Source of the DNA: Deltaproteobacteria bacterium
Lineage (GTDB): Bacteria; Myxococcota_A; UBA9160; UBA6930
DNA: 51,168 nucleotides
Assembly (NCBI GenBank): GCA_016875395.1
Contig: VGRF01000032.1
Span: 1 to 51,168, forward strand
Direction: 5' to 3'
A program made the translations under genes and the position numbers. Shown here in pieces: positions 17,184-25,577 of the stretch (its first letter is position 1; each line of letters begins with the position of its first letter). The notes under the pieces are model-generated. The model saw only the letters and a program-made list of their open reading frames with translations. It ran no database searches and was not told the origin of the DNA.

Positions 17184-17966
17184 ATGACGACCACCTATCC
17201 GCTCCCCCACGCCTCGCTCGACCTCACTGGCCAAGTCGCGTTCGTGACGGGCTGCTCGGCCGGCCTCGGCGTGCGCTTCGCGAAGGCGCTCGCGGCGGCG
17301 GGCGCGAAGGTCGCGATCACGGCGCGGCGCAAGGATCGCCTCGAAGCGCTCGCGCAGGAGATTCGCGCCGCGGGCGGCGAGTGCGAGCCGATCGCGCTCG
17401 ACATGCAGGACCCGAAGCAGATCGTCGCGGCGGTCGATCGAGCCGAGCGCGCGCTCGGGCTCGTCACGATTCTGGTGAACAACGCCGGCATCCCCGACGC
17501 GCAGCACGCCGCGAAGATGTCGCTCGATCTCGTCAACGCCGTGTTCGACACGAACCTGCGCGGCCCGTTCATCCTCTCCTGCGAGGTCGCGCGGCGGCTG
17601 ATCGCCGCGAAGCAGCGCGGGCGCATGGTCAACATCTCGTCGATGGGCGCGTTCCGTTATCAGGGCGGCGGCGGCGCGGCGCTCTACTCGATTACGAAGG
17701 CCGGCATCGTGCGCATGACGGAAGCGCTGTCGGCAGAGTGGGCGGGCTTCGGCATCAACGTGAACTGCATCGCGCCGGGCGCCTTCCAGTCCGAGATGAT
17801 GGACGGGATGCTCTCGCGCATCGGTGACATCTCGAAGGGCTTCCCGCGCAAGCGCGTGCTCGATCCCGCGCTGATGGACTCGACGCTGCTGTATCTCGTC
17901 GCCCCGTCGTCGGAAGCCGTTACGGGCACCACGATCAAGATCGACGACGGGCAGGGGCCGAAGTAG
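17184..17966 (+). CDS. Short-chain dehydrogenase/reductase
   Basis: A 260-residue classical SDR. VTGCSAGLG near residue 20 is the glycine-rich motif and ITARRKDRLEAL follows the second strand, where Ala-Arg-Arg suggests NADP(H). NNAG, Ser in NISSMGAFRY, and Tyr-x-x-x-Lys in LYSITKAG complete the active site. The N-terminus has an extra 15 residues (TTYPLPHASLDLTG) seen in a subgroup from lipid-degrading bacteria. The phosphotransferase gene begins 14 bases downstream, with a good GGGGAGGG ribosome site in between. Substrate unknown. Confidence 0.9.
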   Translation: MTTTYPLPHASLDLTGQVAFVTGCSAGLGVRFAKALAAAGAKVAITARRKDRLEALAQEIRAAGGECEPIALDMQDPKQIVAAVDRAERALGLVTILVNNAGIPDAQHAAKMSLDLVNAVFDTNLRGPFILSCEVARRLIAAKQRGRMVNISSMGAFRYQGGGGAALYSITKAGIVRMTEALSAEWAGFGINVNCIAPGAFQSEMMDGMLSRIGDISKGFPRKRVLDPALMDSTLLYLVAPSSEAVTGTTIKIDDGQGPK

Positions 17967-17979
17967 CGGGGAGGGCCAC

Positions 17980-18999
17980 GTGGCCGAGGCAGCGCGCGCA
18001 CCGAGTCTCGAAGAGCTCGCGCAGCGCGCGACTGCGGCCGTGCAGGCGCGCTTCGCGCGTGCGCGCGTCGGCGGCGTGACGCCACTGCTCGGCGGCACGT
18101 CGAGCCTCACGTACTCGGCAGAGCTTCAGCACGCGAGCGGCGATCGCCGCGTCGTGATCAAGGTCGCGCCGCCCGGGGTTCCCCCCGTGCGCAATCGCGA
18201 CGTGCTGCGGCAGGCCCGCGTGCTTCACGCGCTCGTCGGCGCACGCGGAGTGGCTGCGCCCGAGGTGTTAGGGGAAGACGCGGGCGCGCCGGTCGCGATT
18301 CCGCCGCTGTTCGTGATGTCGTTCGTGCCGGGCGAGTCCTACGAGCCGTGCCTCACGAGCGCGGAGCCGAGCGCGACACGCGCCCAGCTCGAAGCGCGCT
18401 ACTTCGCGGCGGCGCCCATGCTCGCGGCGCTGCACGCCGTCGCGCCGAGCGACGCGCGCATCGCGAGCGAGCCGGTGCAGGACCTCGCCAGCGAGCTCGC
18501 GCGCTGGCAGAAGGCGTTCGCCTCGTGTGAGGACGACCTGCGCGCGAACGAGAACGAGGTGCACGCCGCGCTCGCGAGCGCGCTGCCAGAGGAGGCGCCC
18601 GCGCGCATCCTCCACGGCGACTACCGGCTCGGGAACATGCAGTGCGAGGGCGAGCGCATCGGTGCGCTAATCGACTGGGAGATCTGGTCGCTCGGCGACC
18701 CGCGACTCGATCTGGCGTGGTTCCTGTGGAACTCGAATCCGGCGCACCCGAGTTGCTCGCGAGCGAACGCCCCGGCGCCGGCGCAGGCCGCGTTGGTCGC
18801 CGCGTACGAAGAGGCGACGGGCTCGCGAGCGCGCGATCTCGGCTGGTTCGGCGCGCTCGTGCGGTACAAGCAGGCCGCCGCGAGCGCGCTGATCGCGAAA
18901 AACACGCGCAAGCTCGCGAAGCCAGGCGTCGACGCAGCGCGCACCGCTGCGCTGATCCCGCGGCTCCTCGAGTCCGCCCTGAAGGAGTTAGGCAAGTGA
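17980..18999 (+). CDS. Aminoglycoside-phosphotransferase-like kinase (ACAD10/11-associated type)
   Basis: A 339-residue protein with the APH/choline-kinase fold. GGTSSLTYSAEL corresponds to the nucleotide loop, RVVIKVAP has the ATP-binding Lys, ARILHGDYRLGNM is the catalytic H-G-D-x-x-x-x-N motif, and LIDWEIWSLGDP carries the metal-binding Asp. Proteins of this group lie next to or fused to acyl-CoA dehydrogenases (as in eukaryotic ACAD10/11, which handle 4-hydroxyacyl-CoAs through phosphorylation). Two acyl-CoA dehydrogenase genes follow here. A role in phosphorylating a hydroxyacyl-CoA is therefore more likely than antibiotic resistance, though this is inference. The start is GTG at 17980. 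The stop overlaps the next gene by 4 bases. Confidence 0.82.
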   Translation: MAEAARAPSLEELAQRATAAVQARFARARVGGVTPLLGGTSSLTYSAELQHASGDRRVVIKVAPPGVPPVRNRDVLRQARVLHALVGARGVAAPEVLGEDAGAPVAIPPLFVMSFVPGESYEPCLTSAEPSATRAQLEARYFAAAPMLAALHAVAPSDARIASEPVQDLASELARWQKAFASCEDDLRANENEVHAALASALPEEAPARILHGDYRLGNMQCEGERIGALIDWEIWSLGDPRLDLAWFLWNSNPAHPSCSRANAPAPAQAALVAAYEEATGSRARDLGWFGALVRYKQAAASALIAKNTRKLAKPGVDAARTAALIPRLLESALKELGK

Positions 19000-19448
19000 A
19001 TCGCCTCAACCACGTGAAGATCGTGTCCACCGACCCGGAGGCCGTGGACCGCTTCCTGCGGCTCGTCGCCGAAGTGCCCGCGGGCTGGCCGCTCGGCGAT
19101 CAGGGCAAGCGCGCGCCGTCGCCGCCGAGTCCGTCGCTCGCGATCGCCACGCTCACGAACGACGAGGTGTTCAAGTTCCGCGGCGCGAGCGAGACGAACG
19201 GCTTCATCGTCGGCGACGAGAAGTCGCGCCAGTTCCAGATTCTGCGCGGCAACGCCTCGCGCATCTGGGGCCTCGCGATCGGCACCCGCGATGTCGCGCG
19301 CGCGCACCGGCTGTGCCTCGAGCACGGCTTCGAGGCGTCGCCGATCGAAGTGACGCCGTGGAGCCCTGGGCAGCAGGTGCGCTTCTTCTTCGCGAAGGCG
19401 GGCGGCGTGATGTTCGAAGTGATGAGCGTGGAGCGCTCAGGCAGTTGA
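18996..19448 (+). CDS. VOC-family (glyoxalase-like) protein
   Basis: A 150-residue protein of the vicinal oxygen chelate fold. It starts NRLNHVKIVSTDPEAVDRFL, giving a candidate metal-ligand His in the first strand. The second module starts at IWGLAIGTRDVARAHRLCLE, and the last strand VMFEVMSVE has the Glu ligand position. The GTG at 18996 overlaps the phosphotransferase stop (GTGA), and AAGGAG lies 8 bases upstream inside the previous gene, so the two are translationally coupled. Function within the phosphotransferase/acyl-CoA dehydrogenase operon is unknown. Confidence 0.8.
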   Translation: MNRLNHVKIVSTDPEAVDRFLRLVAEVPAGWPLGDQGKRAPSPPSPSLAIATLTNDEVFKFRGASETNGFIVGDEKSRQFQILRGNASRIWGLAIGTRDVARAHRLCLEHGFEASPIEVTPWSPGQQVRFFFAKAGGVMFEVMSVERSGS

Positions 19449-19503
19449 TGCGCTGACGCCTCCCGCTGGCCGCGCTACCCAGCGCGCCTCGCCGGAGGTG
19501 CGC

Positions 19504-20682
19504 ATGTTCATCGGTCTCAGTCCCGAGCAGGAGGCGCTGCGCAAAGAGCTGCGCGAGTACTTCGACAAGCTGCTCACGCCGGAGGTGCGCGCCGCGCTCG
19601 TCGCGGAGCACGGCACCGGCCCGCGCACAAAGGCGGTGCGCATGCAGATGGCGCGCGACGGCTGGTTCTGCTTCGGCTGGCCCGTCGAGTACGGCGGCAA
19701 GGGCGCGAGCGAGATCGATCACTTCATCTTCTTCGACGAAGCGATGCGCGCGGGCGCGCCGGTTCCGATGCTCAGCGTCAACACGGTCGGGCCGACGCTC
19801 ATGCGTTACGGCACGGAGGAGCAGAGGGCGTTCTTCTTGCCGAAGATCGCGTCGGGCGAGAGCGAGTTCTGCATCGGCTACTCGGAGCCCGGCGCGGGCA
19901 CCGACCTTGCGTCGCTCAAGACGACCGCGATTCGCGACGGCGATCACTACGTGATCAACGGCCAGAAGACTTGGACCAGCCTCGCGAAGGACGCGGACTT
20001 CATCTGGCTCGCGGTGCGCACCGATCCGAACGCCGCGAAGCACGCGGGCATCTCGATGATGCTCGTCGACATGAACACGCCGGGCATTCGCGTCGATCCG
20101 CTCGACCTGCTCGTCGAGCACAACATCAACCAAGTCTTCTTCGACGACGTGCGCGTACCCGCGAACCGGCTGGTCGGCGGCGAGAACAAGGGCTGGAAGC
20201 TGATCACGAATCAGCTGAACCACGAGCGCGTCACGCTCTGCAGCTCGGGCGTGCTCGAGGGCGCTTATCAGGCGGTGAAGACGTACGCGGAGGAGACGAA
20301 GCTCCCCGACGGCCGGCGCGTGATCGACGAGGAGTGGGTGCAGGTGAACCTCGCGAAGGTGTACGCGGGCCTCGAGTTCCTGCGCCTCATCAACTGGAAG
20401 GTCGCGTGGTCGGCGTCGAAGGGATCGCTCTCGCCCGCCGATGCCTCCGCCACGAAGGTATTCGGCACCGAGTTCTACCTGGACTCGTTCCAGCTGCTGA
20501 TGGAGATCCTCGGCCCGCGCGGATACCTGACGCGCAGCTCGCACGGCGCCGCCGCCGCGGGCACGCTCGAGAGCCTCTATCGCGGGCTCATGATTCTCAC
20601 TTTCGGCGGCGGCGTGAACGAAGTGCAGCGCGACTTGATAGCGCTCTTCGGCCTGCGCCTCCCGCGCATCCCGCGCCACTGA
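19504..20682 (+). CDS. Acyl-CoA dehydrogenase, larger subunit of a paired set
   Basis: A 392-residue FadE-type flavoprotein. It has GLSPEQEALRKELREYF at the N-terminus, FCIGYSEPGAGTDLASL (flavin/substrate loop), VINGQKTWTSLAK, and an intact C-terminal helical domain. At the position of the medium-chain catalytic Glu the sequence reads LTFGGGVNEVQ, with Gly there, as in several steroid and long-chain homologues that place the base elsewhere. ATG 19504 is preceded by GGAGG. The next gene, another acyl-CoA dehydrogenase, begins 13 bases later. Such adjacent pairs form alpha2beta2 enzymes in steroid side-chain breakdown, which is the likely state here. Confidence 0.88.
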   Translation: MFIGLSPEQEALRKELREYFDKLLTPEVRAALVAEHGTGPRTKAVRMQMARDGWFCFGWPVEYGGKGASEIDHFIFFDEAMRAGAPVPMLSVNTVGPTLMRYGTEEQRAFFLPKIASGESEFCIGYSEPGAGTDLASLKTTAIRDGDHYVINGQKTWTSLAKDADFIWLAVRTDPNAAKHAGISMMLVDMNTPGIRVDPLDLLVEHNINQVFFDDVRVPANRLVGGENKGWKLITNQLNHERVTLCSSGVLEGAYQAVKTYAEETKLPDGRRVIDEEWVQVNLAKVYAGLEFLRLINWKVAWSASKGSLSPADASATKVFGTEFYLDSFQLLMEILGPRGYLTRSSHGAAAAGTLESLYRGLMILTFGGGVNEVQRDLIALFGLRLPRIPRH

Positions 20683-20695
20683 CTCGAGGTTGAAC

Positions 20696-21811
20696 GTGGA
20701 CTTTGCCTTCTCGGACGAAGAACAGGCGGTCATCGAGCTCGCGCGCAAGATCCTGAGCGACGGGGCGACGCCGAAGGCGCTGCGCGCGCTCGAGTTATCA
20801 GGCAGCGTGCGCTTCGATCGCGGGTTGTGGAAGCAGCTCGCCGAAGCCGGGCTCGTGGGCGCAGCGATCCCGGAGGCGCTCGGCGGCGGCGGGCTCGGCT
20901 TCCTCGCGCTCGCGGGCATCCTCGAAGAAGCGGGGCGCAGCGTCGCGCCGGTGCCGCTGCTCGAGACCGCGGTGCTCGGCGCGCTGCCGATCGCGCAGTT
21001 CGGGAGCGCGGTGCAGAAGGAGCGCTGGCTCCGGCGCGCCGCACGCGGAGAGGCGGTGCTCACCGCCGCGCTCGTCGAGCCGCACCGCGAGCCCGCGAAT
21101 CCCGGCACGCGCGCGGAGGCCAAGGGCGCGCGCTTCGCGCTCACGGGCGAGAAGCTCGCCGTGCCCGCGTGCGAGATCTCGGACGCGGTGCTCGTGCCGG
21201 CGGCGCTCGCGAACGGCGCGGTGGGCGTGTTTCTCGTAGAGACGCGCGCAGCGGGCGTGTCGCAAACGCCGCTCACGACGACGAGCCGCGCGCCCGAGTC
21301 GGAGCTCGTGCTGCGCGGCGCGGACGCGGAGCTGTTAGGGACGGCGGAGCAGGGCGCCGAGATCGTGGCGTGGATGCAGCTGCGCGCGACGGCCGCGCTG
21401 TGCGCGATGGCCGCGGGGGTGACACAGGAAGCGCTGCGCCTCACCGCGGAGTACACCAAGACGCGCAAGCAGTTCGATCAACCCATCGCGACGTTTCAGG
21501 CAGTCGCGCAGCGGGCTGCCGACGCCTTCATCGACACCGAGGCGGTGCGACTCACGGCGCTCCAGGCGGCGTGGCGCATCGACCGCGATCTCCCTGCCGA
21601 AGCCGCCGTCGCGACGGCGAAGATCTGGGCCGCACAGGGCGGCTCGCGCGTGACGCGCGCCGCGCAGCACCTCCACGGCGGCGTCGGCGTCGACCGCGAG
21701 TACCCGCTGCACCGCTACTACACGACGGCGCGCCAGCTCGAGCTCACGCTCGGCGGCGCGACGACGCAGCTGCGTGCGCTGGGCAAGCTGATCGCTCGTG
21801 GGGCGGCGTAG
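20696..21811 (+). CDS. Acyl-CoA dehydrogenase, smaller partner subunit
   Basis: A 371-residue acyl-CoA dehydrogenase homologue. The N-terminal helical domain begins DFAFSDEEQAVIELARKIL, with EALGGGGLGFLALAGILEEAG in the active-site helix region. The middle domain is shorter and poorly conserved (LVEPHREPANPGTR in place of the usual SEPxxGSD loop). The C-terminal domain has YTKTRKQFDQPIATFQAVAQ and QHLHGGVGVDREYPLHRY. It probably supplies part of the FAD site in a heteromer with the upstream gene product. I use GTG 20696 with CGAGG upstream; a TTG two codons earlier is the alternative. CTGTTAGGG lies at 21332-21340. Confidence 0.85.
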   Translation: MDFAFSDEEQAVIELARKILSDGATPKALRALELSGSVRFDRGLWKQLAEAGLVGAAIPEALGGGGLGFLALAGILEEAGRSVAPVPLLETAVLGALPIAQFGSAVQKERWLRRAARGEAVLTAALVEPHREPANPGTRAEAKGARFALTGEKLAVPACEISDAVLVPAALANGAVGVFLVETRAAGVSQTPLTTTSRAPESELVLRGADAELLGTAEQGAEIVAWMQLRATAALCAMAAGVTQEALRLTAEYTKTRKQFDQPIATFQAVAQRAADAFIDTEAVRLTALQAAWRIDRDLPAEAAVATAKIWAAQGGSRVTRAAQHLHGGVGVDREYPLHRYYTTARQLELTLGGATTQLRALGKLIARGAA

Positions 21812-21839
21812 CGGCGCCTGCGCCTGCGGCGCTCGCCGG

Positions 21840-22157
21840 TCAGCGGATGGCGGTGGTTTCTTCCTCGAGCAGCGAAGACAGCCAGCGCTGTGCAGCCTCG
21901 CTCAGTCCGCCGAACTGAAGTGCGAACTGCTTCGCGTCGCTCCACACGACGTGGCCCGTCAGGTCGACGGGTTTTCCCGCGCGGCGAACGACGCTCAGGC
22001 GCACCTCGTCGCCCGGCTGCACGCCTGCGCCGGTGGCCAGCACCTTGGCCCAGCCTCGCGAGACGTCGAGGAGCGTGCCTTCGCGGGACTCGACCCCCGC
22101 GGCGAGCTTGACGTCGAAGCGCACGCGCAGGCGGTCGTCTTGACGCTTGTCGATCAT
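21840..22157 (-). CDS. PilZ-domain protein
   Basis: A 105-residue single-domain PilZ protein, probably a c-di-GMP-responsive or derived regulator. It begins MIDKRQDDRLRVRFDVKL, with the R-x-x-x-R motif as RLRVR. The second motif reads LLDVSRGW, where the Gly falls one place early compared with the usual D/N-x-S-x-x-G, so nucleotide binding is uncertain. GDEVRLSVV and LTGHVVWSD are the usual later strands. The start at 22157 has GGAG upstream; a longer frame to 22220 has a non-family Arg/Pro-rich extension. It stands alone between convergent and divergent neighbours. Confidence 0.8.
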   Translation of the reverse strand: MIDKRQDDRLRVRFDVKLAAGVESREGTLLDVSRGWAKVLATGAGVQPGDEVRLSVVRRAGKPVDLTGHVVWSDAKQFALQFGGLSEAAQRWLSSLLEEETTAIR

Positions 22158-22241
22158 CGGGAGACTCCGCCTCGCTTGACGGCCCTTTCGGCACGGCGGC
22201 GGGGATGCTTGACGTGCCACGCACTCGTGCCGCCGGCGGCC

Positions 22242-23096
22242 TCAGCGCGACTGCGCGTTCTCTTTCGTAAGCACCTCTCGACCGTCGAGCGTGCGGATCT
22301 CGCGCCCCAGCTCCCGTAACAACTCGACGCTGTACGTGACGCGGCCGGTGAAGCGCGCGTCGCAGGTCGCGAGCGCGAGCGCAGCCTCCGCCATCGCCTC
22401 GACGGGCTCGATCATCTCGGGCTCGATCCACTTGTCCGCGCCCGTGAGCCGCACGGCGGCCGTAATCACTGCCGCGACGGGAGCGAGCGTGTTCACCGCG
22501 ATGCCGGCGTTCGAGAGCTCCGCCGCGATGCCGAGGCTCAGGCGATTCAGCGCGGCCTTGCTCGCGGCATACAGGTGAGCGCCGCCGGTCTGCAGGAACG
22601 CGTTGTAGGGCGCCTGCGGCAGCTCGGCCGTCGCGGAGGAGATGTTCACGATCCAGCCGCGACCCTTCGCGCGCATCTCGGGCGCGACGAGCTGACACAG
22701 GTGCAGCGGCGCCTCGACGTTGGACCCGAACGTCAGCGCGAAGTGCCGCGCGTTGAACTTCTCGAACGGGCGGTAGGGACCACCCGCTGCGTTGTTCACC
22801 AGGATGTCGACCGCGCCCAGCTCCTTGCGGCACGCCTCGATCATCGCCGCGCGCGACTCGGCGCTCGTCACGTCGCCTTGAATCGCGACCGCGTGTCCGC
22901 CCGCGGCCGCGATGCGCAGGGCGGTTTCGCGCAGCGAGCCGGGCTCCGAGCCGAGCGGCGCATCGAGGCTGCGCGCGGTGCAGGCGACGCGCGCGCCCGC
23001 GGCGGCGAGGCGCTCCGCGATCGCCGCGCCGATGCCGCGGCTCGCGCCCGTGACGAGCGCGACGCGCCCCGCGAGCTCGTTCGAAGCAGTCGCCAC
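22242..23096 (-). CDS. Short-chain dehydrogenase/reductase
   Basis: A 284-residue classical [12 protein letters not shown] near residue 14 is the cofactor motif and [12 protein letters not shown] follows the second strand. NNAAG, the Ser of NISSATAEL and the Tyr-x-x-x-Lys of LYAASKAAL complete the active site. There is an insert of about 12 residues between the catalytic Ser and Tyr ([12 protein letters not shown]). GTG 23096 is chosen because GGGGAGG precedes it; the longer frame to 23204 lacks family similarity. It is divergent from ridA. A TTGTTACGG copy on the coding strand (22314-22322) encodes Leu-Leu-Arg. Substrate unknown. Confidence 0.87.
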   Translation of the reverse strand: MATASNELAGRVALVTGASRGIGAAIAERLAAAGARVACTARSLDAPLGSEPGSLRETALRIAAAGGHAVAIQGDVTSAESRAAMIEACRKELGAVDILVNNAAGGPYRPFEKFNARHFALTFGSNVEAPLHLCQLVAPEMRAKGRGWIVNISSATAELPQAPYNAFLQTGGAHLYAASKAALNRLSLGIAAELSNAGIAVNTLAPVAAVITAAVRLTGADKWIEPEMIEPVEAMAEAALALATCDARFTGRVTYSVELLRELGREIRTLDGREVLTKENAQSR

Positions 23097-23181
23097 GCGA
23101 GATCCTCCCCGAAGAGCGCGCACAGTAGTGCGGGAGCGCACGCGAGCGAGCGATACCGTGCACGAGCGAACGGAGGCGGAC

Positions 23182-23565
23182 ATGAGCGCGACGACCGTGA
23201 CCACGAAGAGCGCACCTGCGCCGATCGGCCCCTACTCGCAGGCCGTGCGCGCGGGCGACACCGTGTACCTGTCGGGCCAGATCGCGCTCGACCCCGCGAC
23301 GGGCCAACTCGTCGCCGGCAGCGTCGCCGCCGAAGCCGAGCGCGTGTTCGCGAACCTCGCGGCCGTAGCCGAAGCCGCGGGCGGCTCGCTCGCGAACGCG
23401 GTGAAGCTGACGATCTACCTCACCGACCTCGCGAGCTTCGGCGCCGTGAACGAGGTGATGGCGCGCGTCTTCCGCCCGCCGTTCCCGGCGCGCGCGACCG
23501 TGGGCGTGAAGGACCTGCCGCGAGGTGCCGCAGTCGAGGTGGACGCGGTGCTCGTGCTGGGCTGA
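23182..23565 (+). CDS. ridA: RidA/YjgF enamine/imine deaminase
   Basis: A 127-residue Rid-family protein. It hydrolyses reactive 2-aminoacrylate and other enamine/imine intermediates released by PLP enzymes, protecting cofactor-dependent enzymes. The family pattern is complete: [21 protein letters not shown] at the start, [12 protein letters not shown] in the middle, and [20 protein letters not shown] at the end. That last stretch contains the substrate-binding Arg and the conserved Glu. It works as a cytoplasmic trimer. The ATG at 23182 has GGAGG 8 bases upstream. A divergent promoter region of about 85 bases separates it from the SDR gene. Confidence 0.93.
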   Translation: MSATTVTTKSAPAPIGPYSQAVRAGDTVYLSGQIALDPATGQLVAGSVAAEAERVFANLAAVAEAAGGSLANAVKLTIYLTDLASFGAVNEVMARVFRPPFPARATVGVKDLPRGAAVEVDAVLVLG

Positions 23566-23628
23566 GCGCGGCAAGCGAAGCGGCATCGGAGCCTCGGTGC
23601 GCGGACCCGTGCATCCGCCCGACGCCTC

Positions 23629-24339
23629 TCAGTACTCGTCGCGCCGCTTCAGCCACGCCATGCCTTTGCCGTCTTCATCGCGACCCTTCGGCACGAGGTC
23701 GAGCAGCTGATACGCGGGGTTCAGCGCATCGAGGCCGCGTGTGAAACATTGATAAGTGAGGAAGATCTCGCCCGCGGCGTTCTTCGCGAACACCGAGATG
23801 CCGGGCGCTTCCTCCACCATGAATGGCGCGGTCCCGAAGTTGTAGACGGGCGCGCGGCTCGCGATCTCCTCGGGCGTGATCGAGACGCCGAAGTCGCGGT
23901 TGAAGGTGCTGCCCGCGGACGAGACCCACTTGAAGCGCCAGCCCATGCGCGCCTGATAAGCGCGCAGCTTCGCGAGCGGCGCGATCGAGACGGTCACCTG
24001 CGCGACGTCGCGCGCGGCGAGGTGCGGGACGATGCCGTCGTAGCCGTCAGCCCAGAACGAGCAGCTCTTGCAACCCGCCTCCCAGCTCGCGGGAAACATG
24101 AAGTGGTAAACGAGCAGCTGGCTCCGGCCCTCGAACAGCTGCGCGAGCGATTCGCGCCCGCCCGCCGTGTCGAACGCGTACTCCTTCTCGACGCGCAGCC
24201 ACGGCAGCGCGCGCCGCGCCTCCGCCAGCCGGTCGCGCTCGCGCGTGTGCGCTTTCTCCTGCGCCATGAGGGCTTTGCGCGCGTTCAGCCAAGCATCCCG
24301 TGACACCGCACGGTGCCCCTCGAAGTCGCTGCTCGCCAT
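23629..24339 (-). CDS. DUF899-family thioredoxin-like protein
   Basis: A 236-residue protein of the DUF899 family, which has a thioredoxin-like fold. It shows DAWLNARKALMAQEKAHTR near the start, LPWLRVEKEYAFDT, and VYHFMFPASWEAGCKSCSFW with a C-K-S-C motif typical of the family. GWRFKWVSSAGSTFNRDFGV and GISVFAKNAAGEIFLTYQCF follow. Members are predicted redox or peroxidase-like proteins without a proven reaction. The start ATG 24339 is preceded by GGAGGAA. It is convergent with ridA and divergent from the luciferase-like gene. Confidence 0.88.
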   Translation of the reverse strand: MASSDFEGHRAVSRDAWLNARKALMAQEKAHTRERDRLAEARRALPWLRVEKEYAFDTAGGRESLAQLFEGRSQLLVYHFMFPASWEAGCKSCSFWADGYDGIVPHLAARDVAQVTVSIAPLAKLRAYQARMGWRFKWVSSAGSTFNRDFGVSITPEEIASRAPVYNFGTAPFMVEEAPGISVFAKNAAGEIFLTYQCFTRGLDALNPAYQLLDLVPKGRDEDGKGMAWLKRRDEY

Positions 24340-24446
24340 CGGGTTCCTCCTCGGGCGTCGCCTCCATGCTGACGCGCAACGCCTCGTCCGCGCGACAGAA
24401 ATCTTCGGCGCTGGGCTACCTCGGCGGCGACGCGGAGGTGCAGGCG

Positions 24447-25577
24447 ATGGAGGTGGGAGTCTTTCAGGGCGCCTCGATCGGGCCGAAGCCGTGGGACGCG
24501 TCCGAGCCCGCGCGCCTGCGCGGCGACATCGAGGTCGGCATTGCGGCCGATCGCGCCGGCTTCGACACGTTTTGGGCGCCCGAGCACCACGCGCTCGAGG
24601 AGTACTCGCACAGCTCCTCCTCGCACCTCTCGTGCCTCGCGGTGGGCGTACAGACGAGCCGCATCCGAGTTGTTACGGGCATCATGAACCTGTGCCCGCC
24701 CGTCAATCACCCCGTGCGCGTGGCGGAGCAGATCGCCCTGATCGACGTGCTCACGAACGGCCGTGTCGAGCTCGGCACGGGGCGCGGCAGCGGCAGCACC
24801 GAGGTCGAGACGTTCGGCGTGAGCCCCGACGAGACGCGCGCGATGTGGGAGGAGGCGCTGCGCGCGATCCCGCAGATGTGGACGCAGGACTTGTTCCGCT
24901 GGGACGGGCGCTACTTCAACGTGCCCGAGCGCACGATCCTCCCGAAGCCCGTGCAGAAGCCGCACCCGCCGCTGTGGGTGACCGCGTCGAACCCTGGCAC
25001 GCTCGAAACCGCGGGCCGCATGGGCATCGGCGCCGCGATGTTCAACTTCGCGGACCCCGAGCAGTCGCGGCCGCTGGTCGCGCGATACAAGGACGCGGTC
25101 GCGAAGGCCGAGCCCGTCGGCGCCTTCGTCCATGACAAGGTCATGACGATCGCCCCCGCGTTCTGCCTCGAAGACGGCGACGAGGCGCGCGCCCTCTACG
25201 CGAAGTACGAGACCTTCGCCGAGCCGCACTTCGCCACGTACTTCGACACGATCCCCGCGAACGCGGAGAAGCTGCGCGGCGAGCCGCACCCGATCCCGCA
25301 GTCGCGCCTACGCGAGATCATCCGCGAGCGCCGCGCGCAGCCGAACGCCGACACCGTCGTCGCGCGCGGCAGCATCGACCCGCAGTTCCTGCACGAGAAC
25401 GGAATCTGCGTCGGCAGCCCGAAGGAAGTGATCGCGACGATGAAGCGCTTCGCCGCGGTGGGCTTCGATCAGCTCGTCGTGGTGCCTGTGATCGGCTGGC
25501 ACATGCCGCAGGCGAAGGTGCTGGAGTCGCTTCGGGTGATGGGGGAGAAGGTGTTGGGGGCCGTGCGGACGACTTAG
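24447..25577 (+). CDS. LLM-class flavin-dependent oxidoreductase
   Basis: A 376-residue bacterial-luciferase-like protein. It has VGIAADRAGFDTFWAPEHHALEEYS, then VVTGIMNLCPPVNHPVRVAEQIA, and GRVELGTGRGSGSTE, the flavin phosphate-binding region. KPHPPLWVTASNP comes later. These enzymes use FMN or F420 to oxygenate or reduce substrates; which cofactor applies cannot be told. ATG 24447 is preceded by GGAGG; the frame is open further upstream, with no similarity. It shares its EYSHSS signature with the gene at 29180, so the two are paralogues. Its stop overlaps the convergent TIR gene by 4 bases. TTGTTACGG at 24670-24678 is read Val-Val-Thr. Confidence 0.88.
   Translation: MEVGVFQGASIGPKPWDASEPARLRGDIEVGIAADRAGFDTFWAPEHHALEEYSHSSSSHLSCLAVGVQTSRIRVVTGIMNLCPPVNHPVRVAEQIALIDVLTNGRVELGTGRGSGSTEVETFGVSPDETRAMWEEALRAIPQMWTQDLFRWDGRYFNVPERTILPKPVQKPHPPLWVTASNPGTLETAGRMGIGAAMFNFADPEQSRPLVARYKDAVAKAEPVGAFVHDKVMTIAPAFCLEDGDEARALYAKYETFAEPHFATYFDTIPANAEKLRGEPHPIPQSRLREIIRERRAQPNADTVVARGSIDPQFLHENGICVGSPKEVIATMKRFAAVGFDQLVVVPVIGWHMPQAKVLESLRVMGEKVLGAVRTT

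Noticed and set aside
17980-18999. Antibiotic (aminoglycoside) resistance kinase
   Set aside because: The fold matches, but the operon with acyl-CoA dehydrogenases and the ACAD10/11-like pattern point to catabolism.
19204-21468. 754-codon open frame on the minus strand
   Set aside because: It is antisense to the VOC and two acyl-CoA dehydrogenase genes, is Arg/Ala/Ser-rich without family features, and arises from GC-rich third positions.
21718-23586. 622-codon minus-strand frame
   Set aside because: It is dominated by Arg and Ala, overlaps SDR, PilZ and RidA genes in other frames, and has no recognisable domain.
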